From the NCBI GenBank assembly GCA_903907925.1, contig CAIVQB010000001.1:1-64000 (forward strand): 64,000 nt of DNA. Direction: 5' to 3'. A model generated the notes under the pieces. It searched no databases. It saw only the letters and a program-made list of their open reading frames with translations, and was not told where the DNA came from. Position numbers and translations under genes: made by a program. Origin of the DNA: an uncultured Verrucomicrobiota bacterium. Lineage in GTDB: Bacteria; Verrucomicrobiota; Verrucomicrobiia; Limisphaerales; UBA9464. This document shows, piece after piece, positions 32,583 through 41,623 of the stretch (position 1 is the stretch's first letter; every line of letters starts with the position of its first letter).

Positions 32583-33740
32583 TCAGGGGCGTCGTCCGGA
32601 ACGAAATTCACTGGCATTGATGCCGGTGTGGCGCTTGAACGCGACGCTCAGGTATTCCACGTGGGTGAAACCGGTCCGTTCGGCAATCGCCGCCAGAGGC
32701 AGATCCGTTTCGGCCAGGAGACGTTTCACGCGATCCAGTTTCACGTTGAGGATCTGTTCGTGGGGTGAACGGCCCAGAAGCTTTCGAAATCGGGTTTCCA
32801 ACACCCGGCGTGACATCGGAACCGCCTTCAGCACTTCGCGAACGCCGATGCCGCTGCAGGCGTGTTCGCGGATGAAGCGGACCGCGTCGGAGATGTTTTT
32901 GTCGGCGACGGCGACGACGTCGGTGGATTGCCGCGTGGCGACGCCCTGCGGGGCGAACAGCCGGCCTTCACCGCGAATCTTTTCACCCCGCATCAGGCGC
33001 GCGAGGAGCGCGGCCGCCTCGTATCCCGTCCGGCGGACGTCGGGGATCACGCTGGACAGCGGAGGGTCCGCGAGGTCACAGAGCAGTTCGTCATTGTCCA
33101 CTCCGATCACCGCGACCGCGTCGGGCACGGCCACACCCAGCCGGCGGCAGGCCTCCAGGATTTGAACGCCGCGAATGTCGTAGCCGGCAAAGATGCCGAC
33201 CGGTTTGGGCAGTTCCTGGATCCAGTCGGCGAGGGACGAGAGTTCAGTTTCCCAATCCGTGGTGCGGATCTTTGAACCCGCAGCTTCAGGGAACAGGGCA
33301 CAATCGAAATCGTGTCCCGCCAGATGAGCGCGGAACGCTTCGCCCCGCCAGCGTGACCAGTTGAACCGGGCATCGCCGCAATAGCCGAAGCTTTGAAACC
33401 CGCGTTCCCGCAGGTGTTCGGCGGCCATGTGGGCGATCGCGCGATCATCGGTTTCCAACCAGGGAAGATCGTGGAGAAGACGTGCGGCACTGACGTCGAC
33501 GGTGGGCAGTCCGGTGGCGGCGACGGCGCGCGCGATGGCCGGGGTTTCCACGCGGGCGATGATTCCGTCGCCCTTCCAATCGCGCAGCCATCCCGGCGGT
33601 GCGGCGCCACGTCCCGCCTCGGCCAGCCACAAAACCCAGGGGCCGTGTTCCCGGAGCCAGGCGCGGACGCCATGGAGCAGTTCCCGGGCGTAGGCGTTGG
33701 ACGTCTCCACCAGCAGAGCCACTTTCGGGGGGCGATGCAC
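32583..33740 (-). CDS. XylR-like regulator (LacI-type sensor fused to AraC DNA-binding domain)
   Basis: 385 residues. Residues 1-270 form a periplasmic-binding-protein-like sensor: VALLVETSNAYARELLHGVRAWL, GDGIIARVETPAIARAV, VAVIGVDNDELLCDLADPPLSSV, and RTGYEAAALLARLM. The C-terminal ~100 residues are an AraC domain: ISDAVRFIREHACSGI, VPMSRRVLETRFRKLLGRSPHEQI, and ERTGFTHVEYLSVAFKRHTG. This is the XylR layout, usually sensing a sugar or sugar derivative. The start is a GTG at 33740. No sugar operon is adjacent, so the target is unknown. Confidence 0.93.
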   Translation of the reverse strand: MHRPPKVALLVETSNAYARELLHGVRAWLREHGPWVLWLAEAGRGAAPPGWLRDWKGDGIIARVETPAIARAVAATGLPTVDVSAARLLHDLPWLETDDRAIAHMAAEHLRERGFQSFGYCGDARFNWSRWRGEAFRAHLAGHDFDCALFPEAAGSKIRTTDWETELSSLADWIQELPKPVGIFAGYDIRGVQILEACRRLGVAVPDAVAVIGVDNDELLCDLADPPLSSVIPDVRRTGYEAAALLARLMRGEKIRGEGRLFAPQGVATRQSTDVVAVADKNISDAVRFIREHACSGIGVREVLKAVPMSRRVLETRFRKLLGRSPHEQILNVKLDRVKRLLAETDLPLAAIAERTGFTHVEYLSVAFKRHTGINASEFRSGRRP

Positions 33741-33941
33741 AGGGACACCGTATCGGGATCCGGATCGGTTGAATACGGCGGTTTGCCGAACCGACGAGTG
33801 TGAAAAACCTCAATTCAAACGCGCGCAACTTCATGGACTGTGCCTGGCATTGGTGGTTGTGTATGCACACCACCTTCCTGCCGTACGGCGACGCCCGCAC
33901 TTTTGATGCGCTGTTCCCTTGGGATGTGTGGTGTGCCCGTT

Positions 33942-34706
33942 ATGAACACCCCTATCTCTTCGTCCCGTCGGTGCTTCACTGCCCGAGGGTTCACCCTTAT
34001 TGAGCTTCTGGTGGTGATCGCCATCATCGCCATCCTGGCCGGCATGTTGTTGCCCGCGTTGGCCAAAGCCAAATCCAAGGCCATCCAGGTCAAGTGCAGC
34101 AGCAACCTGCGCCAATTGGGCATCGCCGTCCGCATGTACGCCGACGACAACAAGGAAAACTTTCCGGACTGCTCGGGCGCGGTGTGGCCTTGGGACATTC
34201 CGGCCATGGCCGCCAACGCACTGGTTCGTAACGGTGGTCAGCGCCACATTCTTTACGATCCCGCCTTCGCCAAGCAGGACAACGACACGCTCTGGAGTTT
34301 TACGACTGGAACCACCAACGAGTTGACCAAGGAAGGTAACACGGGCTACCGGGTGATCGGCTATGCCGTCGCCTTCAAGGGAGCCGGCCGGGTTGTGGCC
34401 ACCAACATCACCGAATCACTCAATCCCAAGCCCTGGAAAATCGCCGGCGAAGACGTCAACCCCGGTTCCTCCGAGCGGGTGATCGTTGCCGACGGTACTC
34501 TTTCGAGCGGAAACAACATGGTGGACCGCACCAAGAATCGTTATGTGGGTATCGATGGCGGCTGGAAGGGCCACCAATCACCCCATCTCAACGGAAAACT
34601 GCCCGCCGGTGGCAACGCCCTGATGCTGGATGGCCACGTGGAATGGCGGAAATTCCAACGTCTGGTGGTGCGGACCGATGGTTCGGATCCCAGCTTCTGG
34701 TGGTGA
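33942..34706 (+). CDS. pseudopilin, prepilin N-terminal domain / DUF1559-like
   Basis: 254 residues. Prepilin motif [21 protein letters not shown] (residues 15-35), nearly the consensus. Then a globular part with [25 protein letters not shown] and the C-terminal [19 protein letters not shown]. The ATG at 33942 gives a 16-residue leader before the Gly-Phe cleavage site; the open frame to 33840 lacks homology. It is the paralogue of the gene at 30287. It stands alone, followed by the tandem-repeat region. Confidence 0.92.
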   Translation: MNTPISSSRRCFTARGFTLIELLVVIAIIAILAGMLLPALAKAKSKAIQVKCSSNLRQLGIAVRMYADDNKENFPDCSGAVWPWDIPAMAANALVRNGGQRHILYDPAFAKQDNDTLWSFTTGTTNELTKEGNTGYRVIGYAVAFKGAGRVVATNITESLNPKPWKIAGEDVNPGSSERVIVADGTLSSGNNMVDRTKNRYVGIDGGWKGHQSPHLNGKLPAGGNALMLDGHVEWRKFQRLVVRTDGSDPSFWW

Positions 34707-34762
34707 GCTTTTCGCCGGGTTCGCCACGGCGGGAAAGAAGGGGACAGGTTAAAATGCCGAGA

Positions 34763-34874
34763 GGTTGAAGGGTTGAGGGGTTGAGGGGTTGAGGGGTTGA
34801 GGGGTTGAGGGGTTGAGGGGTTGAGGGGTTGAGGGGTTGAGGGGTTGAGGGGTTGAGGGGTTGAAGGGTTGAAG
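34763..34874. repeat. 8-bp tandem repeat, 14 units
   Basis: Fourteen contiguous units: GGTTGAAG, then eleven perfect GGTTGAGG, then two GGTTGAAG. The reverse frame would read as repeating PLNPSTPQ, but there is no gene support. Near-perfect identity suggests recent expansion by slippage. The whole 34707-35213 gap (507 bases) contains only this array and the repeats below. Confidence 0.95.
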
Positions 34875-34892
34875 AGGGGACGCAGTCCAAGC

Positions 34893-35010
34893 CGTGAATG
34901 TGGTAAGATGTGGCACGCCGCCGTGCGTGGTGAAATCCGTCCGTCCACTCGGCTCATCAGGAGATTCGCCTTACCGCGGTCGGAGTTCCGCGTTCACGCG
35001 GTTCGGGGAG
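34893..35010. repeat. dispersed ~100-bp repeat, copy 2, joined to a palindrome
   Basis: 34893-34990 aligns with 21860-21955. It runs straight into the palindrome GGAGTTCCGCGTTCACGCGG (34982-35001), a member of the family at 14137 and 4461. The two families therefore occur as a composite here. Confidence 0.75.
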
Positions 35011-35081
35011 CCAGGTTTCCTCGGTTCCGCGCGGAATTCGCCGTGGGGAGGCGGAAGAAAATCGGACACCGATTTCACGAA

Positions 35082-35142
35082 GAGCCGATCGGATTCAGTT
35101 CATTCTGTTCATCCTGTCTCTCAATAGGTGAATTCGTGTCCC
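35082..35142. repeat. dispersed repeat ATTCAGTTxATTCTGTyCAT, copy 2
   Basis: Partner of 32498-32556. The preceding bases (ATCGGACACCGATTTCACGAA, 35061-35081) resemble 14197-14217 (TTGGACACTGATTTCACGAA), so the element may be longer with several partial copies. Confidence 0.7.
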
Positions 35143-35213
35143 CCCTGTGCAGCCCTGTTGATCATGCATTGACCGCCGGGGCTTTCCCGTCAGTTTAGCC
35201 GTCGTCACCCCGC

Positions 35214-38200
35214 ATGAACCTGCCGATTCTTCTCCTTGTAGCCGGCGTTGCCACCGCCTCCGTTGCCGTCGCCGATGAATCCGCCACGCCGCACCCGCGC
35301 TTCGGTTTCCCGGTCTACAAAAACCGGCCCGCCGGACGGCAATTGACCGGTCAACACGCACCCGCCGGCACGCCCGCTCTTTCGCCGGAGGAGGAACAGA
35401 AAACCTTCAAGGTTCCGCCGGGATTCGAAGTGCGGCTCTTCGCGTCGGAGCCGGATATTTCCAACCCGGTGGCCATGTCCTTCGATGAACGCGGACGGTT
35501 GTGGGTCCTGGAACTCTACGAATATCCGCTGGGGGCCAAGCCGGGCGAAAAAGGGCGGGACCGCATCAAGATCCTCGAAGACACCGATGGCGATGGACGG
35601 GTCGACAAGGTGACGGTGTTTGCCGACGGCATGAGCCTCGCCACGGGTTTATTGGTCGGAAACGGCGGGGTGTACGTTGGCGAAGCACCGCATCTGTGGT
35701 TCCTGGAAGACACCGATGGCGACGGAGTTGCCGATCGCAAGACCGAGGTCCTGACGGGATTCGGCAAGGAGGACCGCCATGAATTGTTGAATGGATTCAC
35801 CTGGGGGCCGGATGGGCAGCTCTACATGACCCACGGCGTGTTCACCCGGACCGAAGCCCGCGACCCGTCCAATCCCAATGCCCGTCCGGCAATGATTTCG
35901 GCCGGTGTGGCGCGGTTGAATCCAGCCACCCGGGGCATCGAAGTGTTCGCCGAGGGCACCAGCAATCCCTGGGGCGTCGATTTTGACGCCCGCGGAAATG
36001 CTTTCGTCAGCGCCTGCGTGATTGATCATCTGTTTCATCTCGCCCCTGGCGGCATCTACAACCGACAGGCGGGGCAGCCGCCCTTTCAATACGCGTACGG
36101 CGAATTGAAGAGCATCGTCGATCATCGCCACCACATGGCCGCGTATGCCGGTGTCGATGTGTATCAGGGCGACCAGTGGCCGGGCTCGTGGAAGGGTGAA
36201 ATCCTGATGGGCAACATCCACCAGAACGCCATCAACCACGATCATGTGGATCCCGCCGGAGCGTCGTTCAAGGCCACGGGAAAACCCGATTTTCTCACCA
36301 CGACCGATGGCTGGTTCATGCCCGTCAGCACCCAGACCGGTCCCGACGGCGCGGTCTGGATCATGGATTGGTATGATCGTTATCCCTGCTATCAGAACGC
36401 GAATGCTGATCCTGACGGTGTGGATCGAGAACGCGGGCGCATCTGGCGGGTGGTGTGGGTCGGGGATCAACCGGGCAAACCGGTCGCATCGCGTCCGTCG
36501 CGGGACATGGATCTGGCGAAACTGTCGAGTGACGCGCTTTCGGCGACGTTGACCCACCCCAATATCTGGCAGCGCCGGACCGCCCAGCGGATTCTATCGG
36601 GACGCGGCGAAACGGCGTTCGGACCGCGCAGCCTTCATCACACGACGCCGGTTCACGAACTGGTTCGGCACGGAGCGACTCCGGAAATCCGGCTCAGCGC
36701 GTTGTGGACGCTGCACGGAATGGGCCTTTTGGAAGATGAACTGTTGGATGACGTGGCGAAGGATGCCGATCCGGGCGTGCGGGCTTGGGCGGCGCGGTTG
36801 ACGGGTGAACGCGGGTTTCCGTTGGGTGCGGCTCTCAAGCGTTTGTCGTCCCTGGCAGAGGATCCCGATCCGACGGTGCGTCTCGGCGTCACCGTCGCGG
36901 CGCGTCAATTCGTTTCGGGCACCCTCACTCTCGACAGCCCTCCGCGGGTTCCGATTCCCGAGGTCATTACCGGACCCATCCTCACCGCACTGTTCCTCGG
37001 TCATCGCGATGCCGCAAAAAAACAGCCCGATCCGACGCTCGACCTTCTCTACTGGATGGCGCTGGAACCGATCGTGGCCTACGACCCGGTTCATGCCGTC
37101 TCCGCCTACGAGAAAGATGGCGCTCGGGCGGAACTTCCGTTTTCCGCGATGCTCCTTACCAAGATCGTGCGGCGTGCCTGTGATTTGCGGGATGACGCGC
37201 TTCTCGGGCGGGTGGTCCTCGCGTTCGGAAAAATCCCCGACACCGCGGTTCCGGCTCAACTCGCCGGATTGCGCGGTTTGATGGACGGCCAGCGTGGTCG
37301 CGCCTCCAACCCGGGACCGGAAGCGGTCGCCGTGATCTCTCGGCTCACCGGTTCGAAGGATGCGGAAGTGGCGCAGGCGGCGCGACAGCTTGGTGCGCTG
37401 TGGGGCGATGCCGTTTCGCTCGCGGCCAGCCTGGCGCGGGTCAACGATCCTTCGGCTCCCGAGGCCGAACGCATCGCGGGAATCCGCGCGGCGCGGACGG
37501 CCCGCGGCGAGGATGTCCGCCGCTCATTGCTCGCGATGATCACTTCGTCGTCCTCGGAATCCTTGAAAATCGAAGCCATCCGGGCGCTGGCCGACACCGG
37601 CGTGGACGACAGCGGCCGGCAGGTCCTGTCGGCATGGGCGGGTATGTCTCCGGTGCTGCGCCGCGCCGCCGCGGAGCTCTGCACCACGCGCAGTGCCTGG
37701 CGATGGTCGTTGTTCCAGGCGATTGAAAAGGGCGACGTGAAGCGGGGTGATTTGCCGCCGACGGTGGTGCGGACTTTGGCGACGTCGAAGGACGACGATC
37801 AACGGATGAAGGCGCAGCGATTGTTCGGTCGCGTCAATGCGTCCTCCGCGGAGAAACTCAAGTTGATCTCCGACAAGCGCCGAGTGGTGATCAACGGCCC
37901 GGTGGATCTCGCGGCGGGTCATGAGGTCGCCAAACGGACCTGTTTCGTCTGCCACAAGATGTATGGCGAAGGGGCCGAGATCGGTCCGGATCTCACCGGC
38001 GTCGGCCGAAGCTCGCTCGATGCCCTGTTGCACAACGTCATCAATCCGAACGAAATCATCGGCCAGGGTTATGAGAATGTTGAGGTCGAGACGAAGGACG
38101 ACCGGCAGCTCAGCGGGCGCATGGTTGAAAACAACGACCGCATCGTCCGTTTGATGATCGCCGGGCCGTCCGAGGTGGTGGTTTCGAAGGCCGACGTCAA

Positions 38201-38825
38201 ATCGCTTCGGGTGACGGAGAATTCCGTGATGCCCGAGGGATTGGAGCAGATTCCTGAGGCCGATTTCCGGAATCTGATCTGGTATATTTTGGCACCGCCC
38301 GGGGATGCGAAGCCCCTGACCGAGGAGCGTCGACGCGAATTGATGGGGGGGAGCGACGACCGTGCATCGGTGGATCCGGCCGGCAGTTCGGACGGCGAAA
38401 GCGTGGCGCTTTGGAATCCCGAATGGCAGGTCAGCAATCGAGCCTTTGGCGATGCGCCACGGAAACTCCCCGAATTCCGCGGCCGCCACAACGTGCTGGT
38501 CACCCATCCTCCTGATTCCCAATCACCCGCGGCTCTGGTGCAGGTGCTTGAAATCCCGGCGGGTGCCCGGAAAACGCTGGAATTCTGGGTGTCGGCCCGG
38601 AATCGGGAACCCTGGGACCTGCGGATCCTGGCGGATGGTGAAGTCCTGCAGCGTCAGCGGATTGGGGCTGAGAACGTTCCGTGGCGGAAGATGGAGATCG
38701 ATCTCAGCCGGCTCGCGGGTCGTCGAATCGTGCTTCGATTGGAGCACTTGATGGGCGACGGCGACGGCGCGTACGGATATTGGAGTGATTTACGGCTCAC
38801 TAACCGCGATTTGGTAAAACGGTGA
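35214..38825 (+). CDS. large PVC-type heme-binding CxxCH protein
   Basis: 1203 residues, exported (ILLLVAGVATASVAVADES). The membrane-bound-dehydrogenase propeller (about 60-410) shows VPPGFEVRLFASEPDISNPVAMSFD, RGRLWVLELYEYPLG, Asp-rich calcium-type loops (DTDGDGRVDK, DTDGDGVADR) and WIMDWYDRYPC. HEAT-like repeats run about 420-880 (RLSALWTLHGMG, VRAWAARLTGE). A heme c domain carries C910FVCH with YGEGAEIGPDLTGVGR and the GYENVEVETKDDRQLSGRMVENND segment. The final ~130 residues form a beta domain of unknown role. Inferred periplasmic heme-coupled dehydrogenase-like protein; no enzyme activity is established for the family. It has no obvious operon partner. Confidence 0.92.
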   Translation: MNLPILLLVAGVATASVAVADESATPHPRFGFPVYKNRPAGRQLTGQHAPAGTPALSPEEEQKTFKVPPGFEVRLFASEPDISNPVAMSFDERGRLWVLELYEYPLGAKPGEKGRDRIKILEDTDGDGRVDKVTVFADGMSLATGLLVGNGGVYVGEAPHLWFLEDTDGDGVADRKTEVLTGFGKEDRHELLNGFTWGPDGQLYMTHGVFTRTEARDPSNPNARPAMISAGVARLNPATRGIEVFAEGTSNPWGVDFDARGNAFVSACVIDHLFHLAPGGIYNRQAGQPPFQYAYGELKSIVDHRHHMAAYAGVDVYQGDQWPGSWKGEILMGNIHQNAINHDHVDPAGASFKATGKPDFLTTTDGWFMPVSTQTGPDGAVWIMDWYDRYPCYQNANADPDGVDRERGRIWRVVWVGDQPGKPVASRPSRDMDLAKLSSDALSATLTHPNIWQRRTAQRILSGRGETAFGPRSLHHTTPVHELVRHGATPEIRLSALWTLHGMGLLEDELLDDVAKDADPGVRAWAARLTGERGFPLGAALKRLSSLAEDPDPTVRLGVTVAARQFVSGTLTLDSPPRVPIPEVITGPILTALFLGHRDAAKKQPDPTLDLLYWMALEPIVAYDPVHAVSAYEKDGARAELPFSAMLLTKIVRRACDLRDDALLGRVVLAFGKIPDTAVPAQLAGLRGLMDGQRGRASNPGPEAVAVISRLTGSKDAEVAQAARQLGALWGDAVSLAASLARVNDPSAPEAERIAGIRAARTARGEDVRRSLLAMITSSSSESLKIEAIRALADTGVDDSGRQVLSAWAGMSPVLRRAAAELCTTRSAWRWSLFQAIEKGDVKRGDLPPTVVRTLATSKDDDQRMKAQRLFGRVNASSAEKLKLISDKRRVVINGPVDLAAGHEVAKRTCFVCHKMYGEGAEIGPDLTGVGRSSLDALLHNVINPNEIIGQGYENVEVETKDDRQLSGRMVENNDRIVRLMIAGPSEVVVSKADVKSLRVTENSVMPEGLEQIPEADFRNLIWYILAPPGDAKPLTEERRRELMGGSDDRASVDPAGSSDGESVALWNPEWQVSNRAFGDAPRKLPEFRGRHNVLVTHPPDSQSPAALVQVLEIPAGARKTLEFWVSARNREPWDLRILADGEVLQRQRIGAENVPWRKMEIDLSRLAGRRIVLRLEHLMGDGDGAYGYWSDLRLTNRDLVKR

Positions 38826-39035
38826 ATTTGGACTGTGGGATTGCGCTGGAGCGCTCCCGCAGAGATAGTTGGAAGGCTGCCAAGACGGTTGATGGACAAA
38901 CGATGATTCGGGATGAGTCACGTTGTTGCGTGATTTCCATCGCGGTGGAGCGTTGGGGATTGCTCCGCGGTCGTCCGCCAAGGTCCGGAATGGCAGGTTT
39001 GGAAGGATGCGGTTCATTTTTTGAACCAGGGGAAC

Positions 39036-40754
39036 ATGGGTTTGTTCGGCAAAGACGCAGGTGAGGTGCAGATTTCTTCGGGTCCCGAGTTCAGGGACAC
39101 GTCGAAATACTTCGTCATCGGGCTGGTCCTCGTCGCCGCGCTGGCGATTGGTGGCTGGATGTCCGCCCGCCCGGTTTATCGGATGGTGAAGCGGTATCGC
39201 GCCCTGGGAATGACGGCTGCTGTGGCGGCGGATATCGACGCCGGGAAGTGGGTCGAGGCCGGACGCTCCCTGAAGGTCTTGTTGGAAATGGCACCGGCGG
39301 AGCCCCGGGTGCTGCGGCTGGCCGCCCGTTTTTGCACCAAGCGCGCCTTGCCTGAGGGGATCAACTACTGGCAACTCTTGCTCGCGAGTCCCGAGGCCAC
39401 CGCCGAAGACCATCTGGGTTACGCCGAGCTGGCGGTGAATTTCAACCGTGCGGATATTGCCGGCCCCGAGCTGCGGTCGCTCATTTCGACCAACCGGACT
39501 GACGAAGCGTTGCTCCGGCTGTATGTTCGTTTCCTTCGCAACACGGATTCTCCGGCGGCGACCATCATCGCCGCCCGGTTCTGGCTGGAGAACTGCCCTT
39601 CGAGCGAAGAGGCGGAAATGAGCCTCGGATTTCTCCTCATCGCGTCGATCAATCCCGACGAACGAGCCGAGGGCCGCCGCCTGCTCTGGCCGCTGGCGGT
39701 CGGCCATGGCCCCTTTCAATCGCAGGCCGTCGACGCGCTGGTTCCGAGCCGTGAACTGAATTCCGCCGAAAACCAGATCCTCTTGAATTCGCTGGCCGAC
39801 CGGACGGACCGAAAGGCCTGGGTGGTGGAATTGAAGACCAAGCTCAAGCCGGATGAGCGGGTCGCGATTCTGGACAATTACGAGGTGGAGGCGCGTCAGT
39901 CGACCAATGTCGCGGTCCTCGCCGAGGCGGTGGCCTGGTTTTCCGAACACAGTGAGCCCAAGCGCGCCCTGGCGTTGCTCCCGGTCGATGTGGTGAAGAA
40001 GTATCCCTCCCTTCTCAGTGCCCGGTTGCAGGTCCTGCTGGAACTCGACCGGCCGGAAGAGGTGCGTCCGTTTCTGGAAAGCGAGAAATCCGGTGTCGAC
40101 CCGTACATCGCGCACTGCCTGCAAGCCCTCTCCGCCCTCAAGGCCGGGCAATACCAGATGGTGACCGTGCATTTCATGAGCGCCATCGCCGCCTGCACCA
40201 ATCAACCCGCGCGGCTTCAGTTCGTCGCCGGTTATGCCGAACGCATCGGACAACCGATGGCGGCCGTCGCGGCCTACGAACGGCTGATGACCTGGCCGCC
40301 CGCGACCTACACTGCCGGCCGCGAGGTGCTGCGTCTGCTGTCCGCCATCGATGACACCAAGCGGGCGTGGGAAGCCCTCAACCGCCTCACCCAGTTCATG
40401 CCCGGCGATGAATCGCTCTTCAGCTCCAGCGCCTATTTTGGATTTTTACTCGGTGAACGCCTTCCCTCCGCAAAGGCCCGGCTGGAAAAACTGGTCCTCG
40501 CCAACGGAAAGGATCCGCTCTACCCGCTCATTCTCGCGCTGGCTGAATATCGGGACGGCAATGCCGCCAAGGCGCTGGCGTTGATTGAGGGTTCGGAGGT
40601 GGATTGGAGCCGCGCCGAGCCGCGAATGAAGGCGTTGTACGCGGCGGTGTTGAACGCCAACGACCAGCGTGCCGCCGCCCGCGAAATGGCCCGCCGAATC
40701 GATACCGCGACCCTCCGTCCCGAGGAACGCGAATTGGTCAAAGCGGCGCTCTGA
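39036..40754 (+). CDS. single-pass membrane TPR-like protein
   Basis: 572 residues. A short cytoplasmic start (MGLFGKDAGEVQ) leads to one membrane helix (YFVIGLVLVAALAIGGWMS, about 25-43). The rest is helical-hairpin repeat sequence: AADIDAGKWVEAGRSLKVLLEMAPAEP, YAELAVNFNRADIAGPELRSL, RLQVLLELDRPEEVRPFLES, LQFVAGYAERIGQPMAAVAAYERL. This fits degenerate TPRs. ATG 39036 follows CAGGGGAAC, a modest Shine-Dalgarno; just upstream is a small hairpin GGTTCA-TTTTT-TGAACC (39011-39027). It is convergent with the polysaccharide operon, and a role in polysaccharide secretion is possible but unsupported. Confidence 0.85.
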   Translation: MGLFGKDAGEVQISSGPEFRDTSKYFVIGLVLVAALAIGGWMSARPVYRMVKRYRALGMTAAVAADIDAGKWVEAGRSLKVLLEMAPAEPRVLRLAARFCTKRALPEGINYWQLLLASPEATAEDHLGYAELAVNFNRADIAGPELRSLISTNRTDEALLRLYVRFLRNTDSPAATIIAARFWLENCPSSEEAEMSLGFLLIASINPDERAEGRRLLWPLAVGHGPFQSQAVDALVPSRELNSAENQILLNSLADRTDRKAWVVELKTKLKPDERVAILDNYEVEARQSTNVAVLAEAVAWFSEHSEPKRALALLPVDVVKKYPSLLSARLQVLLELDRPEEVRPFLESEKSGVDPYIAHCLQALSALKAGQYQMVTVHFMSAIAACTNQPARLQFVAGYAERIGQPMAAVAAYERLMTWPPATYTAGREVLRLLSAIDDTKRAWEALNRLTQFMPGDESLFSSSAYFGFLLGERLPSAKARLEKLVLANGKDPLYPLILALAEYRDGNAAKALALIEGSEVDWSRAEPRMKALYAAVLNANDQRAAAREMARRIDTATLRPEERELVKAAL

Positions 40755-40798
40755 CGACTGACCGGTAAGGCGGCTCAGACCCCTTCCCGGCACCCGGT

Positions 40799-41608
40799 TT
40801 ATCGGCAGTCGGGAACTCGTCGCAGTCCGGTGAGCTGCCCGGCAATCCTCCACACAAAGCGCGGATTGTTTCGCAGGTAACGCCGCCAGAGCCGCCGCGG
40901 TTCCTTGAACAGGCGGTACAGCCATTCGAAACCGCTGCGTTGAATCCAGCGCGGTGCCTGCGCCACCCGGCCGGCATGGAAATCGAACGCCGCGCCGACC
41001 CCCACCAAAATGCGGGCCTCCAAACGGTCGAGTTCGGCCGACATGAACCGTTCCTGTTTCGGCGTGCTCAGACCGACCCACAGAAAATCCGGTTGCGCCC
41101 GGCGCACCTGTTCCGCTAGGTCCGCGTGTTCCGCGTCGGTGAGCGGCCGGAACGGTGGCGTGTAGGTGCCCACCACCAGCAGCCCCGGATGTTTTTGCTG
41201 CATTCGATTCCGCAATTCCTCCGCCACGCCCGGGTTTCCGCCGTAGAAAAAGTGGGTCTTTCCCATCCCCGCACTCCAGGCGAACACCACTTCCATCAAG
41301 TCCGGTCCGTACACCCGTCCCATCGTCGCATGACCGGCCAGCCGCCCCATCCACACCATCGGCATCCCGTCGGGCGTCGACAGCAACGAGCGGTTGTGGA
41401 TGGCGCGCAGGTCGGGATCATCCTGCGACTCGATGACCCCATGAACGCCGGTCACCGTGACGTATCCGCGTTGCCCTGATTCCAACGCCGCCGCCAGAGT
41501 GGAGACGACGGTCGACAGGTTCAGCACGGAAATGCCGACGCCGAGCACGTTGACGCGCGGAGGCGGCAGGAACTCGGTCGGGTTCAGCGGTGTCGAAAGG
41601 GGTGCCAT
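40799..41608 (-). CDS. WecB/TagA/CpsF family glycosyltransferase
   Basis: 269 residues, GT26 family. These enzymes add an N-acetyl-mannosamine or related sugar to an undecaprenyl-PP-GlcNAc acceptor. Motifs: VNVLGVGISVLNLSTVV, TPDGMPMVWMGRLAGH, the conserved RVYGPDLMEVVF, FFYGGNPGVAEEL, FLWVGLSTPKQERFM, and the C-terminal GFEWLYRLFKEPRRLWRRYLRNNP. It is the last gene of the minus-strand polysaccharide operon and begins 15 bases after moeA. The partner lipid-carrier transferase lies two genes upstream. Confidence 0.93.
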   Translation of the reverse strand: MAPLSTPLNPTEFLPPPRVNVLGVGISVLNLSTVVSTLAAALESGQRGYVTVTGVHGVIESQDDPDLRAIHNRSLLSTPDGMPMVWMGRLAGHATMGRVYGPDLMEVVFAWSAGMGKTHFFYGGNPGVAEELRNRMQQKHPGLLVVGTYTPPFRPLTDAEHADLAEQVRRAQPDFLWVGLSTPKQERFMSAELDRLEARILVGVGAAFDFHAGRVAQAPRWIQRSGFEWLYRLFKEPRRLWRRYLRNNPRFVWRIAGQLTGLRRVPDCR

Positions 41609-41623
41609 CTTTCAGACGGGCTC

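Noticed and set aside
34763-34874. CRISPR array
   Set aside because: Units are contiguous 8-mers with no spacers, and no cas genes are in the window.
34541-34957. Repeating PLNPSTPQ protein on the minus strand
   Set aside because: It is only the 8-bp tandem repeat translated; there is no start signal or homologous flank.
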